Shown: positions 1 to 8,860, counted from the first letter of the stretch. The stretch: 56,190 bases of DNA from Streptomyces huasconensis (GCA_004010275.1 RBWT01000027.1:1-56190); one strand, 5' to 3'. Notes: a model not told the origin generated them from the sequence alone. Translations and numbers: made by a program.

Positions 1-180
1 CGGCCGCGGGGCCTGACCCGCCGCGGGAGTCCGCGCCGGCGGCGCGCCCGGCGCAAGGCCCGCGCTCCTCGGTTCCCGCTCGCCCGGCCGCGCCCCGTCG
101 CTGCCGACCTCCACCGTCTTGCACCCCGCGACCAGTGCCAGCACCGTCACGGCCCCCACCGACATCACGCCCTTGCCCAT
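1..180 (-). CDS. Putative lipoprotein, N-terminal part (runs off window)
   Basis: Reading leftward from an ATG at 180, the frame gives [20 protein letters not shown], a short signal peptide ending in a good lipobox (LVAGC) with the lipidation cysteine at residue 20. The following 40 visible residues are rich in Pro, Ala and Gly, typical of the linker of a secreted Streptomyces lipoprotein. The gene continues beyond position 1, so its function cannot be judged. It is divergent from the acyl-CoA mutase, and a palindrome lies between them. Confidence 0.6.
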   Translation of the reverse strand, partial: MGKGVMSVGAVTVLALVAGCKTVEVGSDGARPGEREPRSAGLAPGAPPARTPAAGQAPRP

Positions 181-203
181 CACACCTCTCCGAGCCTGTG
201 GAC

Positions 204-221
204 AACACTTCTGGAAGTGTT
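204..221. promoter_or_regulatory. Palindrome in divergent intergenic region
   Basis: AACACTTC-TG-GAAGTGTT is an inverted repeat with 8-bp arms and a 2-bp centre, placed between the divergent starts of the lipoprotein (180, minus) and the mutase (273, plus). The size and position suit a dimeric repressor site. No regulator gene lies next to it in this window, so the binding protein is unknown. Confidence 0.4.
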
Positions 222-272
222 TCCCGGTTCGGCGCGCGTGACGCCTCGGTGAGCCGGGCGCAAGCTGAAGGT

Positions 273-1853
273 ATGACACACGAGTCGGAATCCGGACTGC
301 CCATCGAGCCCGTGTACGGCCCCGAGTCCCTGGCGGAGTGGGACCCGGAGGAGAAGCTCGGCGCCCCCGGCGCGTACCCCTTCACGCGCGGCGTCTACCC
401 GTCGATGTACACGGGCCGCCCCTGGACGATGCGCCAGTACGCGGGCTTCGGCACGGCCGTCGAGTCCAACGCCCGCTACCGGCAGCTGATCGCCCACGGC
501 ACGACCGGCCTGTCGGTCGCCTTCGATCTGCCGACGCAGATGGGCCATGACTCCGACGCGCCCCTCGCGCACGGCGAGGTCGGCAAGGTGGGGGTGGCGA
601 TCGACTCGATCGAGGACATGCGGGTGCTGTTCGACGGCATCCCGCTGGACGAGGTCTCCACGTCGATGACGATCAACGCGCCCGCCGCGGTATTGCTCCT
701 TCTGTACCAACTGGTGGCCGAGGAGCAGGGCGTCGCCGCGGACCGGCTGACCGGCACGATCCAGAACGATGTCCTGAAGGAGTACATCGCGCGCGGCACG
801 TACATCTTCCCGCCCCAGCCCTCCCTGCGGCTGACGGCGGACATCTTCCAGTACTGCAAGGCGCACATCCCGCGGTGGAACACCATTTCGATCTCCGGCT
901 ACCACATGGCGGAGGCGGGCGCCTCGCCCGCGCAGGAGATCGCCTTCACCCTCGCGGACGGCATCGAGTACGTCCGTACGGCGGTCGCGGCGGGCATGGA
1001 CGTGGACGACTTCGCGCCGCGCCTGTCCTTCTTCTTCGTGGCGCGTACGACGATCCTGGAGGAGGTCGCGAAGTTCCGTGCCGCGCGGCGCATCTGGGCC
1101 CGCGTCATGCGGGAGGAGTTCGGCGCGCGGAACCCGAAGTCCCTGATGCTCCGCTTCCACACGCAGACGGCCGGGGTGCAGCTCACCGCGCAGCAGCCGG
1201 AGGTGAACCTCGTCAGGGTCGCCGTCCAGGGCCTGGGCGCGGTGCTCGGCGGCACGCAGTCGCTGCACACCAACTCCTTCGACGAGGCGATCGCGCTCCC
1301 CACCGCCACCTCGGCCCGCCTGGCCCTGCGCACACAGCAGGTCCTCGCGTACGAGACCGACGTGACCGCCACCGTCGACCCCTTCGCGGGTTCGTACGTC
1401 ATCGAGAGCATGACGGACGACGTGGAGGCGGCGGCCCTGCGGCTCATGGAGCGCGTCGAGGACATGGGCGGCGCGGTGCGCGCCATCGAACGGGGGTTCC
1501 AGAAAGGGGAGATCGAGCGGAACGCCTACCGCATCGCCCGCGAGACGGACAGCGGCGAGCGCGTGGTCGTCGGCGTCAACCGCTTCCAGCTCGACGAGGA
1601 GGAGGCCTACGAGCCGCTGCGCGTCGACCCCGCCATCGAGGCCCAGCAGACCGCCCGCCTCGCCCGCCTGCGCGCGACCCGCGACCAGCAGGCGGTGGAC
1701 ACGGCCCTCGGCGCGCTGAAGGAGGCGGCCAAGGGCGAGACCAACGTCCTCCCCCCGATGAAGGACGCCCTGCGGGCCCGGGCCACCGTGGGGGAGGTGT
1801 GCGGCGCGCTGCGGGAGGTGTGGGGCACGTACGTCCCGGTGGACGCCTTCTAG
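273..1853 (+). CDS. Acyl-CoA mutase large subunit (methylmalonyl-CoA mutase type)
   Basis: A 526-residue adenosylcobalamin-dependent acyl-CoA mutase catalytic subunit (TIM-barrel part only). It has [10 protein letters not shown] near residue 50, [40 protein letters not shown] with the conserved His, [15 protein letters not shown] and GGTQSLHTN. The Tyr of RQY and the Arg of ARGTY match the methylmalonyl-CoA mutase carboxylate-binding pair; isobutyryl-CoA mutase has Phe and Gln there. It ends after the barrel, so the cobalamin-binding domain must come from a separate small subunit that is not in this window. ATG 273 follows GAAGG closely; an in-frame upstream start would run through the promoter region. 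Substrate specificity is inferred from residues only. Confidence 0.85.
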   Translation: MTHESESGLPIEPVYGPESLAEWDPEEKLGAPGAYPFTRGVYPSMYTGRPWTMRQYAGFGTAVESNARYRQLIAHGTTGLSVAFDLPTQMGHDSDAPLAHGEVGKVGVAIDSIEDMRVLFDGIPLDEVSTSMTINAPAAVLLLLYQLVAEEQGVAADRLTGTIQNDVLKEYIARGTYIFPPQPSLRLTADIFQYCKAHIPRWNTISISGYHMAEAGASPAQEIAFTLADGIEYVRTAVAAGMDVDDFAPRLSFFFVARTTILEEVAKFRAARRIWARVMREEFGARNPKSLMLRFHTQTAGVQLTAQQPEVNLVRVAVQGLGAVLGGTQSLHTNSFDEAIALPTATSARLALRTQQVLAYETDVTATVDPFAGSYVIESMTDDVEAAALRLMERVEDMGGAVRAIERGFQKGEIERNAYRIARETDSGERVVVGVNRFQLDEEEAYEPLRVDPAIEAQQTARLARLRATRDQQAVDTALGALKEAAKGETNVLPPMKDALRARATVGEVCGALREVWGTYVPVDAF

Positions 1854-1854
1854 G

Positions 1855-1899
1855 AACGGCCCGCGAGGCGGCTTGGTCAGAAACGGCCCGCGAGGCGGC
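1855..1899. repeat. 18-bp direct repeat after mutase
   Basis: AACGGCCCGCGAGGCGGC occurs at 1855-1872 and again at 1882-1899, a 27-bp period immediately after the mutase stop codon. It looks like a small slippage duplication with no obvious function. Confidence 0.6.
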
Positions 1900-1978
1900 G
1901 CGTACGCCGTGCGGCGTAAGGCCGTCCGTTACCCGGACATACTCCCCCGGGACCGCACGCCTGTGCGACACTCCGCCC

Positions 1979-2638
1979 ATGCTGGGTGTCACCGATCTGC
2001 CGACCTATCTCGCGGGCCTCGTCCTGATCGTTCTGCTGCCGGGCCCGAACTCGCTGTACGTGCTCTCCGTGGCCGCGCGCCGGGGCGTGCGCACCGGATA
2101 CACCGCCGCCGCGGGCGTCTGGTGCGGCGACGCCGTGCTGATGACGCTGTCGGCGGCCGGCGTGGCGTCGCTGCTCCAGGCCAACGCGCTGCTCTTCGGG
2201 ATCGTGAAGTACGCCGGTGCCGGGTATCTGAGCTGGCTCGCGTTCGGGATGCTGCGGGCCGCCGTCGCGATGTGGCGGGCGCGGCACGAACGGGCGGCGC
2301 AGGGCGGCCAGGAGGGCGGCGAGGGCGAGGGCGCCGGGGAGCGGCCGTTCCGCAGGGCGCTCGTGATCAGCCTGCTCAATCCGAAGGCGATCCTCTTCTT
2401 CATCGCCTTCTTCGTGCAGTTCGTCGACCCCGGCTACGCCTACCCGGCCCTCTCCTTCGTCGTGCTCGGCGCCCTCGCGCAGGCCGCGAGCTTCCTCTAC
2501 CTCACCGCCCTGATCTTCGGCGGCACCAGGCTCGCGGCCGCCTTCCGGCGCCGCAAGCGGCTCTCGGCGGGGGCCACTTCGGCGGCGGGCGCGCTCTTCC
2601 TCGGCTTCGCGGTGAAGCTGTCGCTCAGCAGCGTCTGA
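1979..2638 (+). CDS. LysE/LeuE family amino-acid exporter
   Basis: A 219-residue membrane protein of the LysE/RhtB superfamily, close in length to E. coli LeuE. The N-terminal LVLIVLLPGPNSLYVLSVAARRG is the family signature (PGPN), and RALVISLLNPKAILFFIAFFVQFV is the conserved second-half motif (NPK). Five to six hydrophobic segments are visible, with a Gly/Glu-rich cytoplasmic loop around residues 100-120. The start is the ATG giving MLGVTDLPTYLAG. It probably exports a neutral amino acid by proton antiport. It is monocistronic; the next gene is convergent. Confidence 0.85.
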   Translation: MLGVTDLPTYLAGLVLIVLLPGPNSLYVLSVAARRGVRTGYTAAAGVWCGDAVLMTLSAAGVASLLQANALLFGIVKYAGAGYLSWLAFGMLRAAVAMWRARHERAAQGGQEGGEGEGAGERPFRRALVISLLNPKAILFFIAFFVQFVDPGYAYPALSFVVLGALAQAASFLYLTALIFGGTRLAAAFRRRKRLSAGATSAAGALFLGFAVKLSLSSV

Positions 2639-2669
2639 GACCGGCGGGACGCGAGGGCGGGGCCGCCGC

Positions 2670-3140
2670 TCAGTGGTGCCAGGCCGTGCCGCCCACGTTG
2701 TGGATCATCCGCTGGAGGACCTTCAGCGTGAGGACGTACTCCTCGTCCGTGATGCCCTCCCGGATCTCCGCGAGGACGCCCCGCTGCCGCCCGGCCACAT
2801 GCTCCCGCAGGTCGCGGCCGGTTTTCGTGAGGGCGATGCGGCCCGCCGCGTCCTCGGTGACCAGTCCGCGGTCGTGCAGCGCGCCGATGTTGTGCCGCAG
2901 GGCGCTCTCGCCGGTGTCGAGGTAGCCCCGCAGGACGGCCACGACCTCGTCGCGGTCCCGGCCCTCCGGCGGCGCGTCCACGAGCTGGTTGAGGACCCAC
3001 CACTGGGGCTGGGTGAGGCCGAGTTCGGCGAGGGCGGTGCGGATGTGGTGAACCACGGCCGCCCCCGCGGCCGAACCCCAGTAGCCGATGGGCTGGTTGA
3101 GCAGGTCTTCGTCGCTGTGTGAGTACGTGAAGGTCGTCAT
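2670..3140 (-). CDS. MarR-family transcriptional regulator
   Basis: A 156-residue winged-helix protein. The helix-turn-helix spans roughly residues 40-100 (LTQPQWWVLNQLVD, then LRHNIGALHDRGLVTEDAAGRIALT for the recognition helix and wing), flanked by N- and C-terminal dimerisation helices as in MarR. No ligand can be assigned. A -10-like TACCTT sits seven bases before the ATG and there is no Shine-Dalgarno sequence, so the mRNA is probably leaderless. The promoter spacer contains a strong palindrome that is probably its operator or that of a MerR-type activator. Confidence 0.8.
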   Translation of the reverse strand: MTTFTYSHSDEDLLNQPIGYWGSAAGAAVVHHIRTALAELGLTQPQWWVLNQLVDAPPEGRDRDEVVAVLRGYLDTGESALRHNIGALHDRGLVTEDAAGRIALTKTGRDLREHVAGRQRGVLAEIREGITDEEYVLTLKVLQRMIHNVGGTAWHH

Positions 3141-3147
3141 GGAGGCG

Positions 3148-3178
3148 AAGGTAGAACCTCAACTCCGCTTGAGGTCAA
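3148..3178 (-). promoter_or_regulatory. marR promoter with 19-bp spacer and CCTCAA-N6-TTGAGG dyad
   Basis: On the minus strand, TTGACC (3178-3173) and TACCTT (3153-3148) are separated by 19 bases, and the spacer region carries CCTCAA-N6-TTGAGG (3157-3174). Elongated spacers with a central dyad are the hallmark of MerR/SoxR-type promoters, and the half-sites equal those of the E. coli soxS SoxR box. An autoregulatory MarR site is the alternative. The start codon follows the -10 by seven bases. Confidence 0.55.
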
Positions 3179-3189
3179 GCGATCCCGAC

Positions 3190-3720
3190 GTGAAGGCGCC
3201 CGCCCTGTACTGGCACTTCAAGGACAAACAGGCGCTGCTCGACGAGATGGCGACGGAGATGATGCGGCGCATGGCGGAGGACTTCCCCGCCGCGCCGGCC
3301 GCCGACTGGCGCGAGGTCGTCACCGGCGCGATGCGGGCACTCCGCGGTCATCTGCTGCGCTACCGCGACGGCGCCAAGGTGTTCAGCGGCACCCACTACA
3401 CGGACCTGTCGTACGCGGCCCCCCTGGAGGCCTTCCTGCGCACGCTCGTCGAGGCGGGATTCACGCCGGGCGCCGCCGCGCGCGCCTGGTTCACCGTGTA
3501 CAGCTACACCATCGGATACGTCATCGAGGAGCAGGCGCCGGGCCCCGAACGCGGCGAGGGCGGCTACGACCTGGCGGCGCGCGCCGAGCGCCTCGCCGCG
3601 TACCCGCTGGCCGCGGCGGCGGGCGAGGAGATGTTCACCGGCCACGACCGCGGCTTCGAGGCGGGGCTCGCCGCGGTCGTGGCGGGCGTCGGGGCGACGC
3701 TCGTCACCGCCGGGGAGTGA
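3190..3720 (+). pseudogene. TetR-family regulator lacking its N-terminal HTH (truncated)
   Basis: The frame begins in the middle of a TetR DNA-binding domain, at KAPALYWHFKDKQALLDEM, the recognition helix and following segment. It continues through a TetR_C-type ligand domain ending GLAAVVAGVGATLVTAGE. About 35 residues containing helices 1 and 2 are missing, and the upstream sequence is the marR promoter. The only close start is a GTG at 3190. In-frame starts further up lie antisense inside marR and are implausible. Deletion of the gene's 5' end at the marR junction is the simplest reading. The product, if made, could not bind DNA normally. Confidence 0.6.
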
Positions 3721-4855
3721 GGCTCCGGCCGAGTCCGGTGCGGATCGCCGGGGTCAGCCACGCCTCCACGTACCGGTTCAGGAGCCACGCCAGCGCCAGC
3801 ATGGCGGCGATGGTCAGGCCGAACGTCGCGTACGACGGCAGGCCGAGGCCCTGGTGCAGCGCCCGGACGGTCACCCAACCCAGATGCTCGTGCACCAGGT
3901 AGAAGGGGTACGTCAGGGCGCCGGCGACGGTCAGCCACCGCCAGTTCACCCGGTGGAGGTGGCCGAGCGCGATCAGCAGCACCGCCGCGAAGCCCGCCGT
4001 GACGACCGCGATGATCACGAGCGAGGAGCGGTACGAGAAAGAGTCCGGGTCCGGCGCGTGCCACAGCCCGGAGACCGCGTAGTGCTGGCCGATCAGCCAG
4101 CTGACGCCGGTGATGCCCCACGCCGTGAGGTCGCGCCGGTCGCGGTGGATGAGATAGACGCCGATGCCGCCGATGAAGAAGGGCGCGTACTCCGGCATGA
4201 GGACCACGTCGAGCAGCGGCTCGTCCGCGGCCCGCGCCGTCGCGGCGGCCAGCGTCCACACCGCGCAGAACAGCACCACGCGCGCGCGGGTCGCGCCGGG
4301 CAGCACCACGCAGAGGGCGAACAGCGCGTAGAAGCGCAGCTCGGCCCAGAGCGTCCAGCACACCCCGAGCACCCGGTCCGCGCCCAGCGGCTGCTGGAGC
4401 ATGGTGAGGTTCACCAGCGCGTCGCTGGGGGAGACCGCCTCGTACGCCACGACCGGCAGTGCGAAGACCGCCGTCACCAGGACGACCGCCGCCCAGTAGG
4501 AGGGCAGCAGGCGCGAGGCCCGGGAGGCGAAGAAGGAGCGCAGGGGCCTGCCCCAGCCGCTCATGCAGATGACGAAGCCGCTGATCACGAAGAAGATCTG
4601 GACGCCGAGGCAGCCGTAGGCGAACCATTCGTGCGCGGTGGGGAACTGAACCTTGGGCGAGCTGCCCCAGGCCTCGCTTATCTCGCCGTCACGGCCGCCG
4701 TAGTGGTAGGCGGCGACCATGAGCGCGGCGATCAGCCGCAGTCCGTCCAGGGCGCGCAGCCGGGGCTTCGCGCGCGCGGGGACGATGGTGGCCGGGGGCG
4801 TGCCGGTGCCCGCCCCCGGAAGTATGTCCGGGAGCGTCGGTGCGGGGGCCGTCAT
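3704..4855 (-). CDS. Acyltransferase 3 family membrane O-acyltransferase
   Basis: A 383-residue polytopic protein of the acyltransferase-3 (OatA/NodX-like) family. RALDGLRLIAALMVAAYHYGG (residues about 33-53) carries the RxLDGLR motif and the catalytic-region His, and QIFFVISGFVICMSGW the SGF motif. About ten membrane segments follow. Such enzymes move acetyl groups across the membrane onto cell-surface sugars. Its start overlaps the stop of the polysialyltransferase-like gene (4 bp), so it is the last gene of a three-gene operon and probably O-acylates the glycopolymer made here. Its 3' end overlaps the convergent truncated TetR gene by 17 bp. Confidence 0.8.
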   Translation of the reverse strand: MTAPAPTLPDILPGAGTGTPPATIVPARAKPRLRALDGLRLIAALMVAAYHYGGRDGEISEAWGSSPKVQFPTAHEWFAYGCLGVQIFFVISGFVICMSGWGRPLRSFFASRASRLLPSYWAAVVLVTAVFALPVVAYEAVSPSDALVNLTMLQQPLGADRVLGVCWTLWAELRFYALFALCVVLPGATRARVVLFCAVWTLAAATARAADEPLLDVVLMPEYAPFFIGGIGVYLIHRDRRDLTAWGITGVSWLIGQHYAVSGLWHAPDPDSFSYRSSLVIIAVVTAGFAAVLLIALGHLHRVNWRWLTVAGALTYPFYLVHEHLGWVTVRALHQGLGLPSYATFGLTIAAMLALAWLLNRYVEAWLTPAIRTGLGRSLTPRR

Positions 4856-6261
4856 CCGAGAGCGGTCCGCTTGATCGAGCGCTGCACCGAGCGGGCCCGC
4901 CGCGCCACCCGCCGCACCGCCGCGTTGCGCGGGATGAAGGCGAGCTGCGAGGGCAGTGCGCCGGGCAGGGCGAGCGCGGTCAGGCGGCGCCGCTTGAAGT
5001 ACCGCCAGGTGCCGGGGCCGAGGTTGCGGGCGAGGTAGCGCTCGGCGTCGGCGCGCAGGCCCGGGTAGATCTGCGGCTGCATCGCGAAGCCGACGGCCTT
5101 GAGGAGGTGCGTCAGCTCGCCGGTGGACAGGGCCAGGCGCCGCTCGGTGACCGCCGTGCGGTCGCTCAGGTCGGGCAGCAGCGCGTCGACGATCGTGACG
5201 GGGACGCGGTTGCTGTTCTGGTAGGGCGCGAGGCGCTCCAGGAGGAGTTCCGTGCCGGTGCGGGCGACGGGCAGGTCGTAGAGCGCGGACGCGGTGAGCA
5301 GGGCGGTGGAGAAGCAGCCGATGACCAGCGCGGGCCGCATCCGCTGGTACAGCACCTCGGCGAGCACCGGCGTGTCGAGCACGGTCAGCTCGACGCCGAT
5401 CGCCCCGGCTTCCTTCTCCAGGGCGCGCGACCAGCGGGCGGGTGCCGTGGGGTGCGGCTTGAACACCACGTGGGTGTGGCCGAGAGCGGCGGCGCCGCGC
5501 ACCATGCGGATGTGCAGCTCCTCCTCTTCCTCGGCGGTGAGGATGTTCAGGGCGGAGAGGTACTGGCCGAGGACGAGGGCGGGGGAGTGCCCGGCGGGCA
5601 GCTCCGCGTCCGTCAGACCAGCGTCCCCTTCGGCCAGCCCGGCGTCCCCTTCGGCCAGTTCCGCCAGCACCTTCACGAACGCGTCCGTCGGCACGATCTC
5701 CGGCGCGACACCGAACTCGGTGAGCAGGAGAGGCGTGAGCCCCGGCACCAGGTCCAGGTGGAGCAGGCGGCGCACACGCGTGCCGACCAGGGGGTCGATC
5801 TTGTTGCGGGTGGGGCCGTAGCTCATCAGGCCGTCGGCGTAGACGTCCACGGGGGCGCCGGTGAAGATCTGCGCGAGCGCCAGCGCCGGGTTGACCTGGA
5901 TCGACTCGACGGCCAGCTCGATGTCGTCGTCGCCGAGGTCCCAGAGCAGCCGCACGTACCGCTCCCACAGCACGACGTCGTCGCCGCGCGGGGCCCAGCC
6001 GCCGGGGTGGAAGGGATGGACGGCCTCGTTCCAGGAGCGTACGTCGTCGAACCGGCCGCGCAGCCGGTCGAAGCCCGGCATCGCGTCGAGCGCGGTCGTG
6101 GTCTCCGGTGTCGCCGCGTTGTTGCTGACGAGCAGGATGCGGCGGTCGGCGGGGCCGAAGCGGTCTGCGTCCAGGGCGGCGGCGAGCGTCGCGGCACCGT
6201 ACAGCGTGGACGCCAGGAAGATCTGCGTGCGGCCGGCTCCGGGGGAGGTCGTCGCCATCAC
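4852..6261 (-). CDS. Polysialyltransferase-like glycosyltransferase
   Basis: A 469-residue cytoplasmic protein with no membrane segment. TQIFLASTLYGAATLAAALD at the N-terminus and HVVFKPHPTAPARWSRAL around residue 270 (the HP motif of bacterial polysialyl- and GT52 transferases), plus VIGCFSTALLTASALYDLPV (the STALL-type motif), place it with polysialyltransferases. It would extend the nonulosonic-acid polymer. A small in-frame duplication (AEGDAGL twice, about residues 206-219) suggests a flexible loop. It overlaps its neighbours on both sides by four bases, showing translational coupling with the GT2 and acyltransferase genes. Confidence 0.7.
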   Translation of the reverse strand: MMATTSPGAGRTQIFLASTLYGAATLAAALDADRFGPADRRILLVSNNAATPETTTALDAMPGFDRLRGRFDDVRSWNEAVHPFHPGGWAPRGDDVVLWERYVRLLWDLGDDDIELAVESIQVNPALALAQIFTGAPVDVYADGLMSYGPTRNKIDPLVGTRVRRLLHLDLVPGLTPLLLTEFGVAPEIVPTDAFVKVLAELAEGDAGLAEGDAGLTDAELPAGHSPALVLGQYLSALNILTAEEEEELHIRMVRGAAALGHTHVVFKPHPTAPARWSRALEKEAGAIGVELTVLDTPVLAEVLYQRMRPALVIGCFSTALLTASALYDLPVARTGTELLLERLAPYQNSNRVPVTIVDALLPDLSDRTAVTERRLALSTGELTHLLKAVGFAMQPQIYPGLRADAERYLARNLGPGTWRYFKRRRLTALALPGALPSQLAFIPRNAAVRRVARRARSVQRSIKRTALG

Positions 6262-7235
6262 GCGGCCACCTCCGCCGAGACGGGCCGGCGGCGCAGCCTG
6301 CGCAGGCGGGTCGCCCGCTGGAGGTCCATGGAGTCGAGCGCTTCATCGAGCACGCCCTGCGGCATGCGCTTCAGCGCGGCCGCACTCATCGACTTCAATT
6401 TGCGCGCCACGGCTGGCTCGAACCTTTCGATGCTTCCCAGATGATGGGAGATGATCGCGCAGTAAGTGCGCACGGCTTTCGGCAGGAGTTTGTCCGCGTC
6501 CCGGTCGGCCGCCGTTTCCCGTATCACCTGGTCGAATGCCTTGATGAAATCGAGCTGGCGTACGTCGCCGATCTGGGTGAGCGACGAGGCGACCCCGCGG
6601 CGGTAGAACACCCCGAGAAGACCGACCGCGGCGAAGGATTCCGCCTCCCGGTGCAGCCGCCAGATCCACGGCCGGTCCTCCGCGGTGCGCAGGCCGTCCG
6701 TGAAGTGCAGCAGGCCCGCGTCGGCGAGCCGCCGGTGGTACATGCCCGCCCAGGCGAACGCGTAGTCGACAGAGGTCGACCGGTCGGCGGGGAGGATCAC
6801 CTCGCGCGGGCTCATCACGACACCGCGCCTGCCGTGCGGGACACGGTGGACCGAGCGGGCCCGCGCGGTGCACTGCACATGGTCGGTGCGGACGAAGTCA
6901 CATCCCAACTTCTCGATCTGCGAGAGGAGTTGTTCGTAGTAGCCGGGCGCGAGCCAGTCGTCACCGTCCAGGAAGGTGAGGTACTCGCCACGCGCCGCGT
7001 CGAGGCCCGTGTTGCGGGCGGTCGCGAGCCCGCCGTTCTTCTCATGTCTGAGGTGGACGGCGCCGGGAAGCTCGCGCACCGCACGCTCCAGAATGTCCGG
7101 GGTCTCGTCGCGCGAACAGTCGTCGACGAGAATGAATTCGAAGTCGTCGCGCGCGTTCGCACGCAGACTCTTCAAGGTGTCGGGCGCGTATTGCTGCACG
7201 TTGTAGAACGGCACGATGACGGAGAGCTTAACCAC
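6258..7235 (-). CDS. Family 2 glycosyltransferase
   Basis: A 325-residue GT-A fold transferase. The N-terminus VVKLSVIVPFYNVQQY, then FEFILVDDCSRDET, NGGLATARNTGLDAARGEYL and FLDGDDW (the DxD metal site) are textbook GT2 motifs. RTAEDRPWIWRLH (the ED-type catalytic motif) follows around residue 180. The GTG at 7235 is chosen because it begins exactly at the conserved strand and lies seven bases after TAACGT, which suggests a leaderless message. It heads the minus-strand operon with the polysialyltransferase-like and acyltransferase genes. Confidence 0.85.
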   Translation of the reverse strand: MVKLSVIVPFYNVQQYAPDTLKSLRANARDDFEFILVDDCSRDETPDILERAVRELPGAVHLRHEKNGGLATARNTGLDAARGEYLTFLDGDDWLAPGYYEQLLSQIEKLGCDFVRTDHVQCTARARSVHRVPHGRRGVVMSPREVILPADRSTSVDYAFAWAGMYHRRLADAGLLHFTDGLRTAEDRPWIWRLHREAESFAAVGLLGVFYRRGVASSLTQIGDVRQLDFIKAFDQVIRETAADRDADKLLPKAVRTYCAIISHHLGSIERFEPAVARKLKSMSAAALKRMPQGVLDEALDSMDLQRATRLRRLRRRPVSAEVAA

Positions 7236-7242
7236 GTGGGTG

Positions 7243-7273
7243 ACGTTAGGTGTCGGCCCGTCATTCGTGTCGA
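7243..7273 (-). promoter_or_regulatory. Candidate leaderless promoter of the GT2 operon
   Basis: On the minus strand TAACGT (7248-7243) precedes the GTG start at 7235 by seven bases, with TCGACA 19 bases upstream as a weak -35. No ribosome-binding site is visible, so transcription probably starts at or next to the start codon. Confidence 0.4.
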
Positions 7274-7394
7274 CCCGCAGAGGTATGCCAGGTGAACGAC
7301 GCGTGGCGGAACGGTTAACCGGGCTGCCGAGAAGGCATTTCGCGGGGCGATTCGCCGTTCGTCGGCGTGCTGTTAACCGTTTGTTGCACCCGAG

Positions 7395-7426
7395 TTGGGC
7401 CGCGAATCGAAATGGCTTCCTAGCGT
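7395..7426 (+). promoter_or_regulatory. Candidate leaderless promoter of the Kdn operon
   Basis: TAGCGT (7421-7426) is followed after seven bases by the GTG start at 7434, mirroring the arrangement of the divergent GT2 gene. TTGGGC at 7395-7400 is a possible but distant -35 (20-base spacer). Confidence 0.4.
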
Positions 7427-7433
7427 CTGGGAT

Positions 7434-8786
7434 GTGCCAGCAAGTAACCGAGACCCGCTGCGGGTGGCCGTACTCGCCGATTCCGACACGCGATGGAAAT
7501 GGGGCGCTCTCACCGCGAACCGCATCGTATCGGACAGTCGGCCCGAGTCCGACGGCCACCGCCTCAGCGGGTACCTGCTCCGCGGCCGGGCCACACCCAC
7601 GCCCCGGCAGCTCGAAGAGGTGGGGGTGCGCGCGGAGAGCCTGCGCGAGGTCACCGCCGTCGAGTTCCTGCGCGAGATGGAGCGGGACGCGCCCGACGTG
7701 ATCGTGCTCGCCCTGGTGGGCGGCGCGGTCCAGGCGGTGCTGCACGGACTCGCCCGCGTCACCGAGGACGCCCGCCTCACGGGCACCGCGAAGAAGCGCC
7801 CCGTCGTCGTCACCGGCTACGTCGGCGTCGTCTACGAGAAGCTCGCCGACGGCCTCCTCCTGCGGCACGGCGCGGACGTCGTCCTCGCCAACTCCCGCCA
7901 GGACGCGGAACGTTTCCGCGCGGTGTACGAAGGAGTGGGCGCCGACGCCTCATCGGTCACCGAGGCCGCGCTGCCCTTCCTCGGCGGCGCGCCCTACCAA
8001 AAGCACGACCCGTACACGGTCGTCTTCGCCGCCCAGCCCTCCGTCCCGGAGAGCGCCGCACACCGCACCTACCTGCTGCGCCGCCTCACCGAGCACGCCC
8101 GGCTGCACCCCGACCGCGAGGTCCTGCTCAAGCTGCGCAGCAAGCCCGGCGAGCACACCACGCACATCGAGGAGCTGCCCTACCAGAAGCTGTCGCAGCG
8201 GCTCGACGGCGGCCTGCCGCCCAACTTCCGCCTCGTCTACGGCCACATGGGCGAGGTCCTCGACCGCACCGACCTGCTGGTCACCGTCAGCTCCACGGCC
8301 GCCCTGGAATCCCTGCACCGCCGCATCCCGACCGCGGTCCTCACCGACCTCGGGGTGCGCGAGGCGCTCGGCAACCACCACTTCACCGGCTCCGGCTGCC
8401 TCGCCTCCTTCGACCAGCTCGACGCGGGCCACCTGCCCGTGCCCGACGAGCGGTGGCTGGCCCGGCAGGGCGTCGCCGCCGACGGGGCGTACGAACGGGC
8501 CTTCGACGAGGCGCAGCGGAAGGTCACCGGCCTCCTCGCCGACGCCGCGGCCGGCCGCATCGCGCCCCTGAAGCCCTACTACAGCCTCACCACCGCCCGC
8601 GGCTACCTCCCCGGCATCCTCGCCCGCCACCACCTGGCCCCCGACGGCTCCCCGCTGCCGGGCGCCCCCGCGGCCGACAAGGACCCGGGCCCCGTACGCC
8701 AGATCGTGCGCCGCGCCGCCCGCGGGGCCTACCGCCACGGGGTGCAGCGCGTGGCCCCCGTCATCCGCCGGATGGGCGAGCTGTGA
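7434..8786 (+). CDS. Putative glycosyltransferase (DUF6716-like)
   Basis: A 450-residue soluble protein beginning VPASNRDPLRVAVLADSDTR. The N-terminal Rossmann-like strand with ADSDTRWKWGAL and the later LLVTVSSTAALESLHRRIPT (a GT-B-like STAALE motif, residues about 285-305) recall the DUF6716 family annotated as putative glycosyltransferases in Streptomyces (recalled, not searched). The C-terminal 60 residues are basic and could touch the membrane. It leads an operon with NeuA-, NeuB- and GT52-like genes, so transfer of a nonulosonic acid or of its linkage sugar is likely. The start was chosen from the -10 spacing; a TTG at 7395 is in frame but inside the promoter. Confidence 0.65.
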   Translation: MPASNRDPLRVAVLADSDTRWKWGALTANRIVSDSRPESDGHRLSGYLLRGRATPTPRQLEEVGVRAESLREVTAVEFLREMERDAPDVIVLALVGGAVQAVLHGLARVTEDARLTGTAKKRPVVVTGYVGVVYEKLADGLLLRHGADVVLANSRQDAERFRAVYEGVGADASSVTEAALPFLGGAPYQKHDPYTVVFAAQPSVPESAAHRTYLLRRLTEHARLHPDREVLLKLRSKPGEHTTHIEELPYQKLSQRLDGGLPPNFRLVYGHMGEVLDRTDLLVTVSSTAALESLHRRIPTAVLTDLGVREALGNHHFTGSGCLASFDQLDAGHLPVPDERWLARQGVAADGAYERAFDEAQRKVTGLLADAAAGRIAPLKPYYSLTTARGYLPGILARHHLAPDGSPLPGAPAADKDPGPVRQIVRRAARGAYRHGVQRVAPVIRRMGEL

Positions 8787-8860
8787 CCCGCCACGACCGC
8801 CACCGGGCGGAGGAACCCGCGGCGGCCTCCCCCGACCCTCTCCCTCTCCCAGGAGCCCCC

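Noticed and set aside
180..1268. Long antisense open frame across the mutase gene
   Set aside because: It is Arg/His/Val-rich shadow coding caused by GC-rich third positions; no family motif and no start context. The same applies to most long antisense frames here (for example opposite deoA, adenosine deaminase and the sensor kinase).
3088..3189. Upstream ATG/TTG extension of the truncated TetR gene
   Set aside because: The extension runs antisense through the start and promoter of marR and contains no HTH helices.
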